Shown here one piece after another: positions 18,597 to 27,636 of a stretch of 64,000 nt of DNA. Position 1 is the stretch's first letter; each line of letters begins with the position of its first letter. The translations under genes were made by a program, and so were the position numbers. The stretch comes from Gordonia heveisoli (GTDB lineage: Bacteria; Actinomycetota; Actinomycetes; Mycobacteriales; Mycobacteriaceae), in assembly GCF_030315745.1 (NCBI RefSeq), contig NZ_JASXSH010000005.1:1-64000 (forward strand), read 5' to 3'. Below the pieces are notes generated by a model. It was not told the DNA's origin. It did no database searches and worked only from the letters and a program-made list of their open reading frames with translations.

Positions 18597-18629
18597 GGCG
18601 ATGACGTCCCACCTGGGATTTTCATCGCC
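18597..18629 (+). promoter_or_regulatory. Hairpin in the rplS leader, possible L19 autoregulatory element
   Basis: GGCGATGA (18597-18604) pairs perfectly with TCATCGCC (18622-18629); inside it TCCCA pairs with TGGGA around a 2-nt loop. The structure starts about 8 nt after the predicted transcription start. Structured leaders of L19 mRNAs are known in other phyla; that this is one is inference. Confidence 0.45.
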
Positions 18630-18748
18630 GGCGCCACAATGACTCGGAGTATGAACCGGTCGAACCCTGCACGCACGCCGATGCCTCGGCCACGCGGTGG
18701 GCCGCCAGGTTCCTCTGCTCGACGTTCACCAGACAAGGATCACGACAG

Positions 18749-19090
18749 ATGAACACCCTCGACTTCCTCGACCAGAAATCGCTCCGCGACGACATCCCCG
18801 CCTTTGCGCCCGGTGACACCCTTGACGTCCACGTCAAGGTCATCGAGGGCAGCAAGGAGCGTGTCCAGGTGTTCAAGGGCGTCGTGATCCGTCGCCAGGG
18901 TGGCGGCATCCGCGAGACCTTCACCGTGCGTAAGGTCTCGTTCGGTGTCGGCGTCGAGCGCACCTTCCCGGTGCACAGCCCGAACATCGCCAAGGTCGAC
19001 GTCCTGACCCGCGGTGACGTCCGTCGCGCGAAGCTGTACTACCTGCGCGACCTGCGCGGCAAGGCTGCCAAGATCAAGGAGAAGCGCTGA
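18749..19090 (+). CDS. rplS: 50S ribosomal protein L19
   Basis: 113 residues, full length. It includes [39 protein letters not shown] and the C-terminal [22 protein letters not shown]. It sits at the 30S-50S interface. It has its own promoter and a structured leader, and strong terminators follow, so here it appears to be a single-gene transcript rather than the end of the rpsP-trmD operon. Confidence 0.97.
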   Translation: MNTLDFLDQKSLRDDIPAFAPGDTLDVHVKVIEGSKERVQVFKGVVIRRQGGGIRETFTVRKVSFGVGVERTFPVHSPNIAKVDVLTRGDVRRAKLYYLRDLRGKAAKIKEKR

Positions 19091-19101
19091 TTGTTGCGCT
19101 C

Positions 19102-19122
19102 ACCAGCGACTTTCTCGCTGGT
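19102..19122 (+). terminator. First hairpin after rplS
   Basis: ACCAGCGA pairs with TCGCTGGT across a 5-nt loop, 11 nt after the rplS stop. It lacks a T tract, so it may be only a 3'-end stabilising hairpin. Confidence 0.4.
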
Positions 19123-19168
19123 TGAGACACGGCGCCATGTTCTGGCCGGGTTACCGGCGGCAGACTTT

Positions 19169-19210
19169 CACCACCCGATGCGACTCCGGTCGCATCGGGT
19201 GGTGTCGTTT
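19169..19210 (+). terminator. Strong intrinsic terminator between rplS and lepB
   Basis: A perfect 16-bp stem (CACCACCCGATGCGAC with its complement) around a 4-nt TCCG loop, followed by tcgttt. Confidence 0.8.
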
Positions 19211-19255
19211 GAGGCCGGATCGGGGTGCGCTGCGGGGAAATCGATCGGCGGCGAC

Positions 19256-19261
19256 TAATCT
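19256..19261 (+). promoter_or_regulatory. Candidate -10 (TAATCT) of lepB
   Basis: The hexamer ends 6 nt before the lepB GTG, so transcription would start at or beside the start codon. There is no Shine-Dalgarno sequence. A strong terminator lies just upstream, which makes a separate promoter likely. Confidence 0.5.
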
Positions 19262-19267
19262 GACGTC

Positions 19268-20221
19268 GTGGCCGACACTCAGGGATTCGACGACAACGAC
19301 GGCACCCAGACCGGGGGTGGAGCCGATGCTGGCGACCAGACGATGCCGCTGTCGCGGCATGTGTCCGACGACGCGGGCACGGGGGACCCAAGCCGGCCCG
19401 CCGAGTCGGCCGAGGCACGCGAGCCGCGTCATTTCGAGGCCGCGGATGCCGACGACGCCGACGAGGAGGCTCGTCCGTGGCGATTGAAGACCGACACCGA
19501 CGACGAGAAGCCGCGGAAGCGGGGTTCGTTCCTGCGTGAGCTCGTCATCATCGTCGGCTGCGTTCTCCTGCTGACCTGGGTCCTGCAGACCTTCATCGCC
19601 CGCCAGTACGTGATCCCGTCGGAGTCGATGGAGAACACCCTGCACGGCTGTACCGGATGCACCAACGACCGCATTGTCATCGACAAGCTCGTATATCGAT
19701 TCCATGATCCCGAGCCCGGCGACGTCGTCGTGTTCAAGGCTCCGACCGAATCGTGGATGGGCGACTGGAATTCCCCGCGGTCGACCAACCCGGTCGTGCG
19801 TGGATTCCAGGAAGGGCTGTCGTGGTTCGGGTTCGCGCCGCCGAACGAGAACAACCTCGTCAAGCGGGTGATCGCGACCGGCGGGCAGACCGTCGAGTGC
19901 CATAACGCCGAAGGTGTCGGTGTGAAGGTCGACGGCAAGGTGCTCGACGAGCCCTACATCGACCAGGACCTGCAGCGTGCGAATACGGGCGGACAGCAGC
20001 CCCCGCCGTGCCTCGGCGACGACTTCGGTCCGATCAAGGTGCCCGCGGGTCATGTCTGGGTGATGGGCGACAACCGGCTCAACTCCGCGGATTCGCGATT
20101 CCACATCGAGGACGAATATCAGGGGACCGTCCCGGTCGACGACATCCGCGGCAAGGTTCGCTTCATCATCTATCCGTTCTCGCGGATCGGTGGGGTGGAC
20201 GCGGTCAACCCGCAGAACTGA
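19268..20221 (+). CDS. lepB: Signal peptidase I
   Basis: 317 residues. A 75-residue acidic cytoplasmic head precedes one membrane segment ([19 protein letters not shown]). The catalytic Ser lies in [10 protein letters not shown] and the catalytic Lys in [22 protein letters not shown] is the conserved box E. It cuts signal peptides outside the membrane. An insert with two Cys (CTGCTND and CHNAEG/PPCLG region) resembles the mycobacterial enzyme. rnhB follows 29 nt later. Confidence 0.96.
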   Translation: MADTQGFDDNDGTQTGGGADAGDQTMPLSRHVSDDAGTGDPSRPAESAEAREPRHFEAADADDADEEARPWRLKTDTDDEKPRKRGSFLRELVIIVGCVLLLTWVLQTFIARQYVIPSESMENTLHGCTGCTNDRIVIDKLVYRFHDPEPGDVVVFKAPTESWMGDWNSPRSTNPVVRGFQEGLSWFGFAPPNENNLVKRVIATGGQTVECHNAEGVGVKVDGKVLDEPYIDQDLQRANTGGQQPPPCLGDDFGPIKVPAGHVWVMGDNRLNSADSRFHIEDEYQGTVPVDDIRGKVRFIIYPFSRIGGVDAVNPQN

Positions 20222-20250
20222 GTCCGGCACAGGTGAGTAGGAGAGCAGCG

Positions 20251-20943
20251 ATGACGTCGACTCGCTGGCCGCCGCGATCGCCCGTACGACGGGCGGCGTC
20301 CCTGCGTACCTACGAATTCGCCCTGCACCGGCAGGGGCTGGGTCCGGTGGCCGGGGTCGACGAAGCCGGTCGGGGGGCGTGTGCGGGGCCGCTGGTCGTC
20401 GCCGCATGCGTGCTGAAACCGACCCAGCTGTCGTCGCTGGCGGACCTCGACGACTCCAAGCGGCTCACCGAACGTGCGCGCGAGACGCTGTACCGTGCCG
20501 TGACCCGCTACGCACAGAGCTGGAGTGCGGTCATCATCGACGCCGCCGAGATCGACCGCATCGGCATCCACGTCGCGAACATCGAAGGTATGCGGCGGGC
20601 GGTGGCCGCTCTCGACGTCGCACCGGGATACGTGCTGTCCGACGGCTTCGCGGTGCCCGGTCTGACCGCGCCGTCGTTGCCGGTGATCGGGGGAGACGGC
20701 TCGGCGGCCTGCATCGCCGCGGCGAGCATCATCGCGAAGGTCACCCGTGATCGCATCATGGTGGCGTTGGACGACTCGTTGCCCGGCTATGACTTCGCCG
20801 TCCACAAGGGGTACAGCACCGCCCATCACATGGCATGCATCGACGTGTCGGGGCCGTCGGCCGAGCATCGGATGTCCTACCGGAACGTTGCCGCCCGTGT
20901 GGTTTCGAGCAACCGGATGAACAACGATAGGCTGACAGGATGA
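20251..20943 (+). CDS. rnhB: Ribonuclease HII
   Basis: 230 residues. [18 protein letters not shown] contains the DEAGRG active-site Asp-Glu; further acids lie in LDDSKRL and DGFAVPG. It removes RNA from RNA-DNA hybrids, including single ribonucleotides. ATG 20251 follows a good ribosome site (ggagag). Its end overlaps the next gene by 4 nt. Confidence 0.96.
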   Translation: MTSTRWPPRSPVRRAASLRTYEFALHRQGLGPVAGVDEAGRGACAGPLVVAACVLKPTQLSSLADLDDSKRLTERARETLYRAVTRYAQSWSAVIIDAAEIDRIGIHVANIEGMRRAVAALDVAPGYVLSDGFAVPGLTAPSLPVIGGDGSAACIAAASIIAKVTRDRIMVALDDSLPGYDFAVHKGYSTAHHMACIDVSGPSAEHRMSYRNVAARVVSSNRMNNDRLTG

Positions 20944-21251
20944 GTGCTGAGGATCTCGAGAAGTACGAAACCGAGATGGAACTCTCCCTGTACCGCGAGT
21001 ACAAGGACATTGTCGGCCAGTTCACCTACGTGGTGGAGACCGAGCGGCGCTTCTACCTCGCCAACGCGGTGGACATGGTCCCGCGTAACACCGACGGTGA
21101 GGTCTACTTCGAACTGCGGATGAGCGACGCCTGGGTGTGGGATATGTACCGGCCGGCACGGTTCGTCAAACAGGTGCGGGTCGTCACCTTCAAGGATGTC
21201 AACATCGAGGAACTGGAGAAGCCGGAACTCCGGTTACCCGACGAGCCCTGA
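20940..21251 (+). CDS. DUF2469 domain protein
   Basis: 103 residues, acidic, no signal peptide. The sequence ([19 protein letters not shown] and [18 protein letters not shown]) matches the actinobacterial protein encoded after rnhB in mycobacteria (Rv2901c). The function is unknown. Coupling to rnhB by an ATGA overlap is conserved, which hints at a nucleic-acid-related role. Confidence 0.85.
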   Translation: MSAEDLEKYETEMELSLYREYKDIVGQFTYVVETERRFYLANAVDMVPRNTDGEVYFELRMSDAWVWDMYRPARFVKQVRVVTFKDVNIEELEKPELRLPDEP

Positions 21252-21342
21252 CGGTAGCGACCGGACTTCCATCGTCACGCGCTCCACATCGCGATATTCA
21301 TCCACAGATCGGCGCCCACGCCGGTCGTGAGCGGCAGATGTA

Positions 21343-21369
21343 GCGCTCCGGTCGTCGATCCTGGAGCGC
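21343..21369 (+). promoter_or_regulatory. Inverted repeat covering the yraN ribosome site
   Basis: GCGCTCC (21343-21349) and GGAGCGC (21363-21369) can pair; the right arm contains the GGAG ribosome site directly before the ATG. Such a hairpin would hide the start. Confidence 0.35.
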
Positions 21370-21783
21370 ATGACACATGATGCTGCGTCGCCGTCGCCCA
21401 CCCCGCGAGCGGATCGTCGGGGCCGGATCGGCCGGTTGGGTGAGGATCTGGCCGTCGAATTCGTCACCGCCCGAGGATGGTCGGTGCTCGCCCGTAACTG
21501 GCGCACCCGCTACGGCGAACTGGATCTGATCGCGGCCGACGGTGCGGTTCTGGTGTTCGTGGAGGTGAAGACTCGGGCCAGTCGGGTCTTCGGGGACCCG
21601 GCGGAGGCGGTGACACCGGAGAAGTTGTCGCGTATGCACCGGTTGGCTCGCTCCTGGCTGGCCGAGCAGGAGCATGAGTACACCCAGATCCGATTCGACG
21701 TGATCGGCGTGCGGCTCGATCCACGGGACCCGCTCGATGTGGCGATGGCCGACGTCCGGCATCATCCCGGCGTCTTCCTGTGA
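21370..21783 (+). CDS. YraN/UPF0102 family nuclease-like protein
   Basis: 137 residues with the restriction-endonuclease-like fold pattern: RNWRTRYGELDLIAADGAVLVFVEVKTR, giving the Glu, Asp and EVK active-site residues. The true function of the family is not settled; a role in DNA processing or uptake is suspected because the gene is usually next to comM and dprA, as here. Confidence 0.9.
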   Translation: MTHDAASPSPTPRADRRGRIGRLGEDLAVEFVTARGWSVLARNWRTRYGELDLIAADGAVLVFVEVKTRASRVFGDPAEAVTPEKLSRMHRLARSWLAEQEHEYTQIRFDVIGVRLDPRDPLDVAMADVRHHPGVFL

Positions 21784-21792
21784 GGTGACGAG

Positions 21793-23304
21793 ATGGGTCT
21801 GGGGTGTACACATGCGGTGGGGCTCAACGCGTTTCTGGCGCAGGTGGTCGATGTGCAGGCGAGTATCGGGCAGGGACTACCGGGCTTCCTGATCACCGGG
21901 AACCCTGATCCCTCGGCGCGTGAGGCCAAGGATCGGGTGCGGGCGGCGGTGTCGAATTCGGGTTTCAAATTCCCGGAGATGAAGGTCACCGTCGCGCTGT
22001 CGCCGGCCGAGATGCTCAAGGTCGGTTCGGGATTCGACCTCGCGATGGCGGTGGCGGTACTGGCCGCGACGGGGCAGGCAGGCGCGGAGATGTTGCCCGC
22101 CACGGTCTTTCTCGGTGAACTGGCGCTCGACGGTGGCCTGCGACCCATTCGCGGCGTGCTGCCCGCGGTGATCGCGGCGCGCGCAGCCGGGTTTCGGCGG
22201 GCGGTGGTGCCGCGCGCGTCGGTGACCGAGGCGGCGCTGGTGGACGGGATGGATGTCGGTGGTGCCGACAACCTCGCCGACGTGGTCTGCTGGCTCGAAG
22301 GGGTGCGCACCCTGGACACGGTGAACGACGTGCCGGTTTCACCGCCACCCCCGGTACCGGACATGGCGGACGTCGTCGGTCAGCACGAGGCGCGCCATGC
22401 CCTCGAAATCGCCGCGGCCGGAGCCCATCACGTCCTCATGACCGGGTCGCCGGGCATCGGCAAGACGATGCTGGCGCGCCGGATGCCGGGCATCCTGCCG
22501 TCCCTGGCGACCGAGGAGTCACTGGAGGTCACCGCGATTCACTCGCTGACCGGATCGTTGTCGCCGGGACATCCGCTCATCACCGAACCGCCGTTCATCG
22601 CGCCCCATCACAGTTCCACGGTCACCGCGTTGCTCGGTGGCGGTACGGGCTTCGCGCAGCCGGGTGCGCTGTCCAAGGCGCACCGGGGTGTGCTGTTCCT
22701 CGACGAGTGCGCCGAGATGGGATCCAAAGTCCTCGATTCCCTGCGGCAGCCGCTCGAAGAGGGGGAGGTGCGGGTGCCCCGCCGGGACGGGGTGGCCATG
22801 TACCCAGCGCGTTTCCAACTGATCCTCGCGGCCAATCCCTGTCCGTGTGCGCCCGCCCACGACGTCGACTGCGTCTGCTCGGCCGTGGTCCGCAGGCGCT
22901 ATCTCGGCAAACTGTCCGGACCGCTGATGGATCGTGTCGACATCCGGGTCAAGATGGAGCCGCCGGGCAATACCGCACTGATGACCGGGACCGGGGAGTC
23001 GAGCGCAGACGTGCGGGCCCGGGTGGTCGCGGCGCGCGCCGCGGCATTGGAGCGATGGGGTGAACACGGCTGGCGGACCAACGCCGAGGTTCCGGGATCG
23101 GCGTTGCGGCAACGGTTCCGGCTTCCACCCGCGACCCTCAAACCGGTTGAGTTGTTCCTCCGGGACGGGCGGGTGACCGCGCGCGGAGCGGATCGTGCGC
23201 TGCGATTGGCGTGGACCTTATGCGATCTGCGGGGTGCCGATCAACCGACCGAGAACGACGTCGCCGAGGCGCTGATGTATCGGGATCGGGGGTCGAACTG
23301 GTGA
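21793..23304 (+). CDS. comM: YifB/ComM family Mg-chelatase-like AAA+ ATPase
   Basis: 503 residues. An N-terminal Lon-like fold (PGFLITGNPDPSAREAKDRVRAA) precedes the AAA+ core with Walker A TGSPGIGKTML and Walker B GVLFLDECAEM, and the C-terminal Mg-chelatase domain. In Vibrio and Haemophilus ComM is a branch-migration helicase that helps integrate transformed DNA. Two pairs of Cys (NPCPCAPAHDVDCVCSA) form the Zn-like motif of the family. It lies between yraN and dprA; its stop overlaps the dprA start. Confidence 0.93.
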   Translation: MGLGCTHAVGLNAFLAQVVDVQASIGQGLPGFLITGNPDPSAREAKDRVRAAVSNSGFKFPEMKVTVALSPAEMLKVGSGFDLAMAVAVLAATGQAGAEMLPATVFLGELALDGGLRPIRGVLPAVIAARAAGFRRAVVPRASVTEAALVDGMDVGGADNLADVVCWLEGVRTLDTVNDVPVSPPPPVPDMADVVGQHEARHALEIAAAGAHHVLMTGSPGIGKTMLARRMPGILPSLATEESLEVTAIHSLTGSLSPGHPLITEPPFIAPHHSSTVTALLGGGTGFAQPGALSKAHRGVLFLDECAEMGSKVLDSLRQPLEEGEVRVPRRDGVAMYPARFQLILAANPCPCAPAHDVDCVCSAVVRRRYLGKLSGPLMDRVDIRVKMEPPGNTALMTGTGESSADVRARVVAARAAALERWGEHGWRTNAEVPGSALRQRFRLPPATLKPVELFLRDGRVTARGADRALRLAWTLCDLRGADQPTENDVAEALMYRDRGSNW

Positions 23305-24434
23305 GCGCGCTACCCGACGACGAACTGCTGGCCTGGGCCTATCTTGCGCGGGTGGCCGAACCGCCGGCCGCGTCGGTGATCGCCCTGACCGCCGAACTCG
23401 GGCCGGTGGACGCCGCCGCCGCGATCCGGGCACGTTCGGTGCCTGCCGCTCACCATGCGGTGCTGGCGGTGACCCAGGCCAGGGCGGACACCGATGTGGC
23501 GGCCGCCGATCTCGATAGCGCCGAGCGGGTCGGGGCGCGGCTGGTGACTCCGGCTGACGCGGAGTGGCCCGGTTTCGCCCTGCTGGCGCTGGACCAGGCC
23601 GACACCGCTGCGAAAGGTGGTGAGCCGCTGGCACTGTGGGTGCGTGGTCCGGCGCGCCTCGACGACCTGGTGACGTCGGCGATCGCGATCGTCGGTTCCC
23701 GGGCGGCGTCGGCCTACGGCGAACATGTGACCGGGATGCTCGCGTCCGGTGTCGCGCAGGCCGGTTGCGCGGTCATCTCCGGTGGCGCATTCGGGATAGA
23801 CGGTGCGGCGCATCGGGCGGTCGTCGCCGCGGGCGGGGTGACCGCGGCCGCGATGGCGTGCGGTATCGACCGCGATTACCCGGCCGCTCACACCACTCTG
23901 CTGCGGGAGGTGGCCCGCACCGGTGCGGTGATCAGTGAGTACCCGCCCGGCACCGGGGCGGCGAAACATCGCTTCCTGACCCGCAATCGGCTGGTCGCCG
24001 CGCTCAGCGAAGCGACCGTCGTCGTCGAGGCGGGCCGACGGTCGGGCGCGGCGAATACGGCGGCCTGGGCTCGCAAACTCGGGCGTCCACTGGGGGCGGT
24101 GCCCGGGCCGGTCACCTCGGCGACGTCGGTCGGCTGCCACCGGATGATCGCCGATGAACTGGCGGTCCTGGTCGGCGACGTCGACGGGGTGCTGGCTTTG
24201 GCGCATCCGGAAGGCAAGGCGGAGAGGGGAAGTGGTCGGGTGCGGGTGACCGACGCGCTGGACGCAGATCAGTGTCGTGTGCACGATGCATTCCCGGCAC
24301 GCGGGGTGGTGTCGCTGGATGAGATTGCCTACACATCCGGGCTGGCGGTCTCGGTGGTGCGCACGGCCCTGGCCGTGCTGGAGGTGCGGGGCCTGGTCGA
24401 TGGCGATGGTGCCCGGTGGCAGTTGTCGGGCTAG
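23301..24434 (+). CDS. dprA: DNA-processing protein DprA
   Basis: 377 residues from GTG 23301, which overlaps the comM stop (GTGA). The Rossmann-like DprA core shows IAIVGSRAASAYGEH, ISGGAFGIDGAAHRAV and AVPGPVTSATSVGCHRMI. A winged-helix-like C-terminus (about residues 310-377) follows. DprA loads RecA onto incoming single-stranded DNA. Full competence machinery is not visible here, as in most actinobacteria that keep comM-dprA. It ends 3 nt from the convergent TetR gene. Confidence 0.94.
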   Translation: MSALPDDELLAWAYLARVAEPPAASVIALTAELGPVDAAAAIRARSVPAAHHAVLAVTQARADTDVAAADLDSAERVGARLVTPADAEWPGFALLALDQADTAAKGGEPLALWVRGPARLDDLVTSAIAIVGSRAASAYGEHVTGMLASGVAQAGCAVISGGAFGIDGAAHRAVVAAGGVTAAAMACGIDRDYPAAHTTLLREVARTGAVISEYPPGTGAAKHRFLTRNRLVAALSEATVVVEAGRRSGAANTAAWARKLGRPLGAVPGPVTSATSVGCHRMIADELAVLVGDVDGVLALAHPEGKAERGSGRVRVTDALDADQCRVHDAFPARGVVSLDEIAYTSGLAVSVVRTALAVLEVRGLVDGDGARWQLSG

Positions 24435-24437
24435 TCC

Positions 24438-25004
24438 TCAGGGGGTGGTGATCAGGTTGATGAGGAAGCGGAGATCCTGGTGGGCGGTCGCGCTGAACTG
24501 CCCGTACGAGCGGATGAAGCCGATGCCGCCGTAGAGCAGGGCGGTGGCCCGGGAGCGTGCCTGGTCGGCGTCGAAGCCGAGTTCGGTGAGGGTGGTCTCG
24601 GCGAGTGCCAGCACGGTCTTGTCCATGTCCACCACCGAGGCGGCGAGGGTGGCATCTGTGTCGGCCCACCGTCGGATCGCGGCCTCGACCTGCCAGCGAT
24701 GCGGATCGGCGGCAAGATCGCCGATCGCGGCCAGACGCGTTGCCGCAGGTTTCGCGCGCATACCGAGGATCAGGGCGCGGGCGTCGGCGTGCTGCTCGCG
24801 GAAGCGCTCGGCCAACGCTTCGCGCATCGCGCCGATGTCGGCGAAGTGCCAGTAGAAGCTGCCCTTGGTGACGCCGAGGATGACACTGAGCCGTGCCACC
24901 TTGAGCGCCTCGGGTCCCTCGTCGATGAGGAGCCGCATGGCCGCGTCGAGCCAGTCCTCCGCGCCCAGTCGCGGCGCACGCTTCGTTGCGGTGTGGTCGG
25001 ACAT
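24438..25004 (-). CDS. TetR family transcriptional regulator
   Basis: 188 residues. The N-terminal helix-turn-helix (LKVARLSVILGVTKGSFYWHFADIGAMREAL) is typical of TetR/AcrR, followed by an all-helical ligand domain. ATG 25004 has GGGGGGAAGA just upstream; an extension upstream would lack a ribosome site. It is divergent from the siderophore-interacting protein gene (213 bp apart), and an inverted repeat lies between them, so it probably controls itself and that gene. The ligand is unknown. Confidence 0.88.
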   Translation of the reverse strand: MSDHTATKRAPRLGAEDWLDAAMRLLIDEGPEALKVARLSVILGVTKGSFYWHFADIGAMREALAERFREQHADARALILGMRAKPAATRLAAIGDLAADPHRWQVEAAIRRWADTDATLAASVVDMDKTVLALAETTLTELGFDADQARSRATALLYGGIGFIRSYGQFSATAHQDLRFLINLITTP

Positions 25005-25141
25005 TCTTCCCCCCAGGCTGCGTGTCGGCGAGCGCCGACCGCTGAAGTTTACCAATGTGAATCATCTGTAGATCGCGTGAATGTCTGGGGTCCTTACTTC
25101 TGCCTGGTCAGTAGGCATTTCGCATCGTTACTCATGCGAAC

Positions 25142-25175
25142 GATTAGGGCCTCCGGTTAGGTCGCCCTAATCTCG
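25142..25175. promoter_or_regulatory. Overlapping inverted repeats, candidate TetR operator or iron box
   Basis: GATTAGGGC (25142-25150) is repeated as its exact complement at 25164-25172 with 13 nt between. Nested inside is TTAGG-N4-CCTAA, and 25157-25175 agrees at 12 of 19 positions with the IdeR/DtxR consensus TTAGGTTAGGCTAACCTAA. It lies 43-76 bp before the siderophore gene. Confidence 0.5.
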
Positions 25176-25217
25176 CTACGAATCGGGCGTACGCTGGGTG
25201 CCCGACGAGGAGGTTGT

Positions 25218-26081
25218 GTGGCCAAGCGAGTGAACACGATGACGGTGCTCCGCACGGAACGATTGTCGCCGCATTTCGTGCGGGTCTACCTGGGTGGTGA
25301 CGGCTTCGACGGATTCGCACCCGCACTGGGTGCCGCCGGGGAGCCGGACACCGATATGTACGTCAAGATCGCCTTTGCGCCCGCGGGTGTCGTCTATCCG
25401 GAACCGTTCGACCCGCAGGAGCTGCGGGCCACACTGCCGCCGGAGGAACAGCCCATCTTGCGCACCTACACGGTCCGCCGGGTCGACGACGAGCGTCGTG
25501 AGATCGCCATCGACTTCGTGGTGCACGGGGATGAGGGCATCGCCGGGCCGTGGGCCGCATCGGCTCAGCCTGGCGAAACGGTGACCTTCCTCGGGCCCGG
25601 AAGCGGCTACCGCCCCAAGGCCGACGCGCCCTGGCATCTGCTGGCCGCCGACGAGGCCGGCTTGCCCGCGCTGGCGGCCGCACTGGAGGCATTGCCCGAC
25701 GATGCGGTCGCAAAGGTGTTCATCGAGGTCGCCGGTCCCGAGGATGAGCTCGAGCTGACCGCCCCGGTCGGTGCGGAGATCGTGTGGGTGCATCGTGGTG
25801 GCCCAGCCGGGGAGGTCGGTGACGACGTCTCCGGTGACAATGCGCCACTGATCGCGGCGGTGCGCGGCGCCGAATGGCTTGCGGGTGAACCTCATGTGTT
25901 CATCCACGGCGAAGCTCAGGTGGTGATGCACAACCTGCGTGGCTACGTGCGTAAGGAACGGGGGGTGAAGGCGGCCAACGCATCCATCTCGGGGTACTGG
26001 CGACGTGGGCGTACCGAAGAGGGCTTCCGGCGGTGGAAGTCGGATCTTCGGGCCGCCGAGGAGGGTGTCGCGCAGATCTGA
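25218..26081 (+). CDS. Siderophore-interacting protein (flavin ferric-siderophore reductase)
   Basis: 287 residues. The FAD-binding domain has RTYTVRRVD (the RxYxxR flavin motif) and ends with VTFLGPGSGY. The SIP/ViuB C-terminal NAD(P)H-like domain includes LAADEAGLPALAAALEALP and HGEAQVVMHNLRGYVRKERG. The family reduces Fe(III) in imported siderophores to release Fe(II) in the cytosol. GTG 25218 follows gaggagg. The M. tuberculosis gene at the same place is viuB. An iron-box-like repeat upstream fits iron control. Confidence 0.9.
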   Translation: MAKRVNTMTVLRTERLSPHFVRVYLGGDGFDGFAPALGAAGEPDTDMYVKIAFAPAGVVYPEPFDPQELRATLPPEEQPILRTYTVRRVDDERREIAIDFVVHGDEGIAGPWAASAQPGETVTFLGPGSGYRPKADAPWHLLAADEAGLPALAAALEALPDDAVAKVFIEVAGPEDELELTAPVGAEIVWVHRGGPAGEVGDDVSGDNAPLIAAVRGAEWLAGEPHVFIHGEAQVVMHNLRGYVRKERGVKAANASISGYWRRGRTEEGFRRWKSDLRAAEEGVAQI

Positions 26082-26147
26082 TGTGCGCGGTCACCGGAAT
26101 GCATCGATCCGGGGCGCGATCCGCGTGTGCGGTTGCGCACCGCGGTC

Positions 26148-27056
26148 ATGGGCGCTGTGCTGGGACCCATGCTCGATGACTTCGCCGACTATCTGCGCCT
26201 GGAATCCGGGCGCAGCCCGCATACCGTGCGGGCCTATGTCGGCGATATCCGTGCGCTGATCTCCTTTGCCGGGGCTCGGGGTGTGGAACCGCGGGCGATC
26301 GACCTCGCGCTGCTGCGCGCCTGGCTCGCGGAGAACACGCGCCGGGGTGCCGCCCGCACCACCGTCGCGCGCCAGGTGTCATCGGCAAAGGTCTTCTGCG
26401 CGTGGGCTGTTCGCGAGCAGATCATGGACAGCGACCCGGCTCAGCGGTTGCGTGCACCCAAAGCGCACCGCACGCTCCCTGCTGTGCTGAGTCCGGAACA
26501 GGCCGAGAAGGCGATGGCCACCAGCGCGCCCGACCAGGGCAATCCCGACGACCCGATCGCATTACGGGACCGGGTGATCATGGAGTTGCTGTACGCCACC
26601 GGTATTCGTGTCGGGGAGCTCTGTGGAGTCGACATCGGAGATATCGACCGGGAACGGCGGGTGCTGAGGGTGATCGGCAAAGGCGACAAGGAACGCAGCG
26701 TGCCGTATGGGCGGCGGGCGGCGGAGGCCATCGATCGTTGGTTGCGCGAGGGTCGGGCGGAACTGGCCGGCGAGCGATCGGGGGCGGCCCTGCTGCTCGG
26801 TGCACGCGGTGGTCGCCTCGATCAGCGGATGGCGCGAGCGGTGGTCAACCGCGCCGTGGAGGCGGCGGACGGTCCGGCGATGGGGCCGCACGGACTGCGG
26901 CACAGCGCGGCCACCCACCTCCTCGAGGGAGGTGCCGATCTGCGCGTGGTGCAGGAACTCCTGGGTCATTCGTCGTTGGCCACCACCCAGATCTATACGC
27001 ATGTCAGCGTCGAGCGGCTGCGCGCGGTGCATCAGCAGGCCCATCCACGGGCGTGA
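26148..27056 (+). CDS. xerC: Tyrosine recombinase XerC
   Basis: About 302 residues. The N-terminal SAM-like DNA-binding domain ([22 protein letters not shown]) is followed by the catalytic domain with all active residues: Arg in ATGIRVGEL, Lys in GKGDKER, HGLRHS, LGHSS and the Tyr nucleophile in TQIYTHV. With XerD it resolves chromosome dimers at dif. The start is uncertain: ATG 26148 and ATG 26169 both fit, GTG 26127 is less likely. Its last 53 bp overlap the convergent M23 peptidase gene. Confidence 0.94.
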   Translation: MGAVLGPMLDDFADYLRLESGRSPHTVRAYVGDIRALISFAGARGVEPRAIDLALLRAWLAENTRRGAARTTVARQVSSAKVFCAWAVREQIMDSDPAQRLRAPKAHRTLPAVLSPEQAEKAMATSAPDQGNPDDPIALRDRVIMELLYATGIRVGELCGVDIGDIDRERRVLRVIGKGDKERSVPYGRRAAEAIDRWLREGRAELAGERSGAALLLGARGGRLDQRMARAVVNRAVEAADGPAMGPHGLRHSAATHLLEGGADLRVVQELLGHSSLATTQIYTHVSVERLRAVHQQAHPRA

Positions 27057-27621
27057 CCGCCGACGGGGCGCCGACAGGCGGTGTCGATGACGAGCCGATC
27101 GGTTTGAGGCGTATCCGGACGGCACCGATCAACCCGAGTGGATTGACGTAGCGCGCGGTCGGGCCGGTGCCGCGCCGCGCACCCCAATGGAGACAGCCGG
27201 GCGCCGGGCAATCGGGGTGCCCGGACTCCACGGTGCCGATGACCTCGCCGCGGACGACGGTGCTGCCGATCGGCACCGAGGCGCGGACGGGTTCATACGT
27301 AGTGATCAGCCCGGCGGGATCGGCGGGGGAATCGTGGGCGATCGAGATTACCGGCCGGCCGGCCACGTCGCCGACGAATCGCACCCGACCCGATCCGGCG
27401 GCCAGCACCGGGGTGCCGGGCACGGCCGACAGATCGACGCCGCGGTGCCCGGGCAGCCATCGCCGGGTGGGGGGATCAAAGCTGGTCACCACGGTCGGGC
27501 GGCCGGGGAGCGGGACTGTATAGGCCCGATCGGCATGGGCCCCGGCGGCAGGCAGGGCGAGTAGTACCAGGAGGAGAATCGTCAGGCCGCGCAATCGTGA
27601 TCGTGGGTGTGCGGTTGGCAT
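27004..27621 (-). CDS. Secreted M23 family metallopeptidase
   Basis: 205 residues. Signal peptide ([18 protein letters not shown]), then a LytM/M23 domain with HRGVDLS (metal His and Asp) and CLHWGARRG (second metal site). It probably cuts or binds peptidoglycan outside the membrane. Pro/Ala-rich tail of about 30 residues. It matches the gene found opposite rpsB in mycobacteria (Rv2891). A 24-bp repeat array begins 16 bp upstream of its start. Its 3' end overlaps xerC by 53 bp on the other strand. Confidence 0.88.
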   Translation of the reverse strand: MPTAHPRSRLRGLTILLLVLLALPAAGAHADRAYTVPLPGRPTVVTSFDPPTRRWLPGHRGVDLSAVPGTPVLAAGSGRVRFVGDVAGRPVISIAHDSPADPAGLITTYEPVRASVPIGSTVVRGEVIGTVESGHPDCPAPGCLHWGARRGTGPTARYVNPLGLIGAVRIRLKPIGSSSTPPVGAPSAVTPVDGPADAPRAAARR

Positions 27622-27636
27622 ACCTGTGTTGACGCA

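Noticed and set aside
21298..21306. TCATCCACA, one mismatch from a DnaA box
   Set aside because: A single isolated match away from any origin-type genes or AT-rich region; expected by chance.
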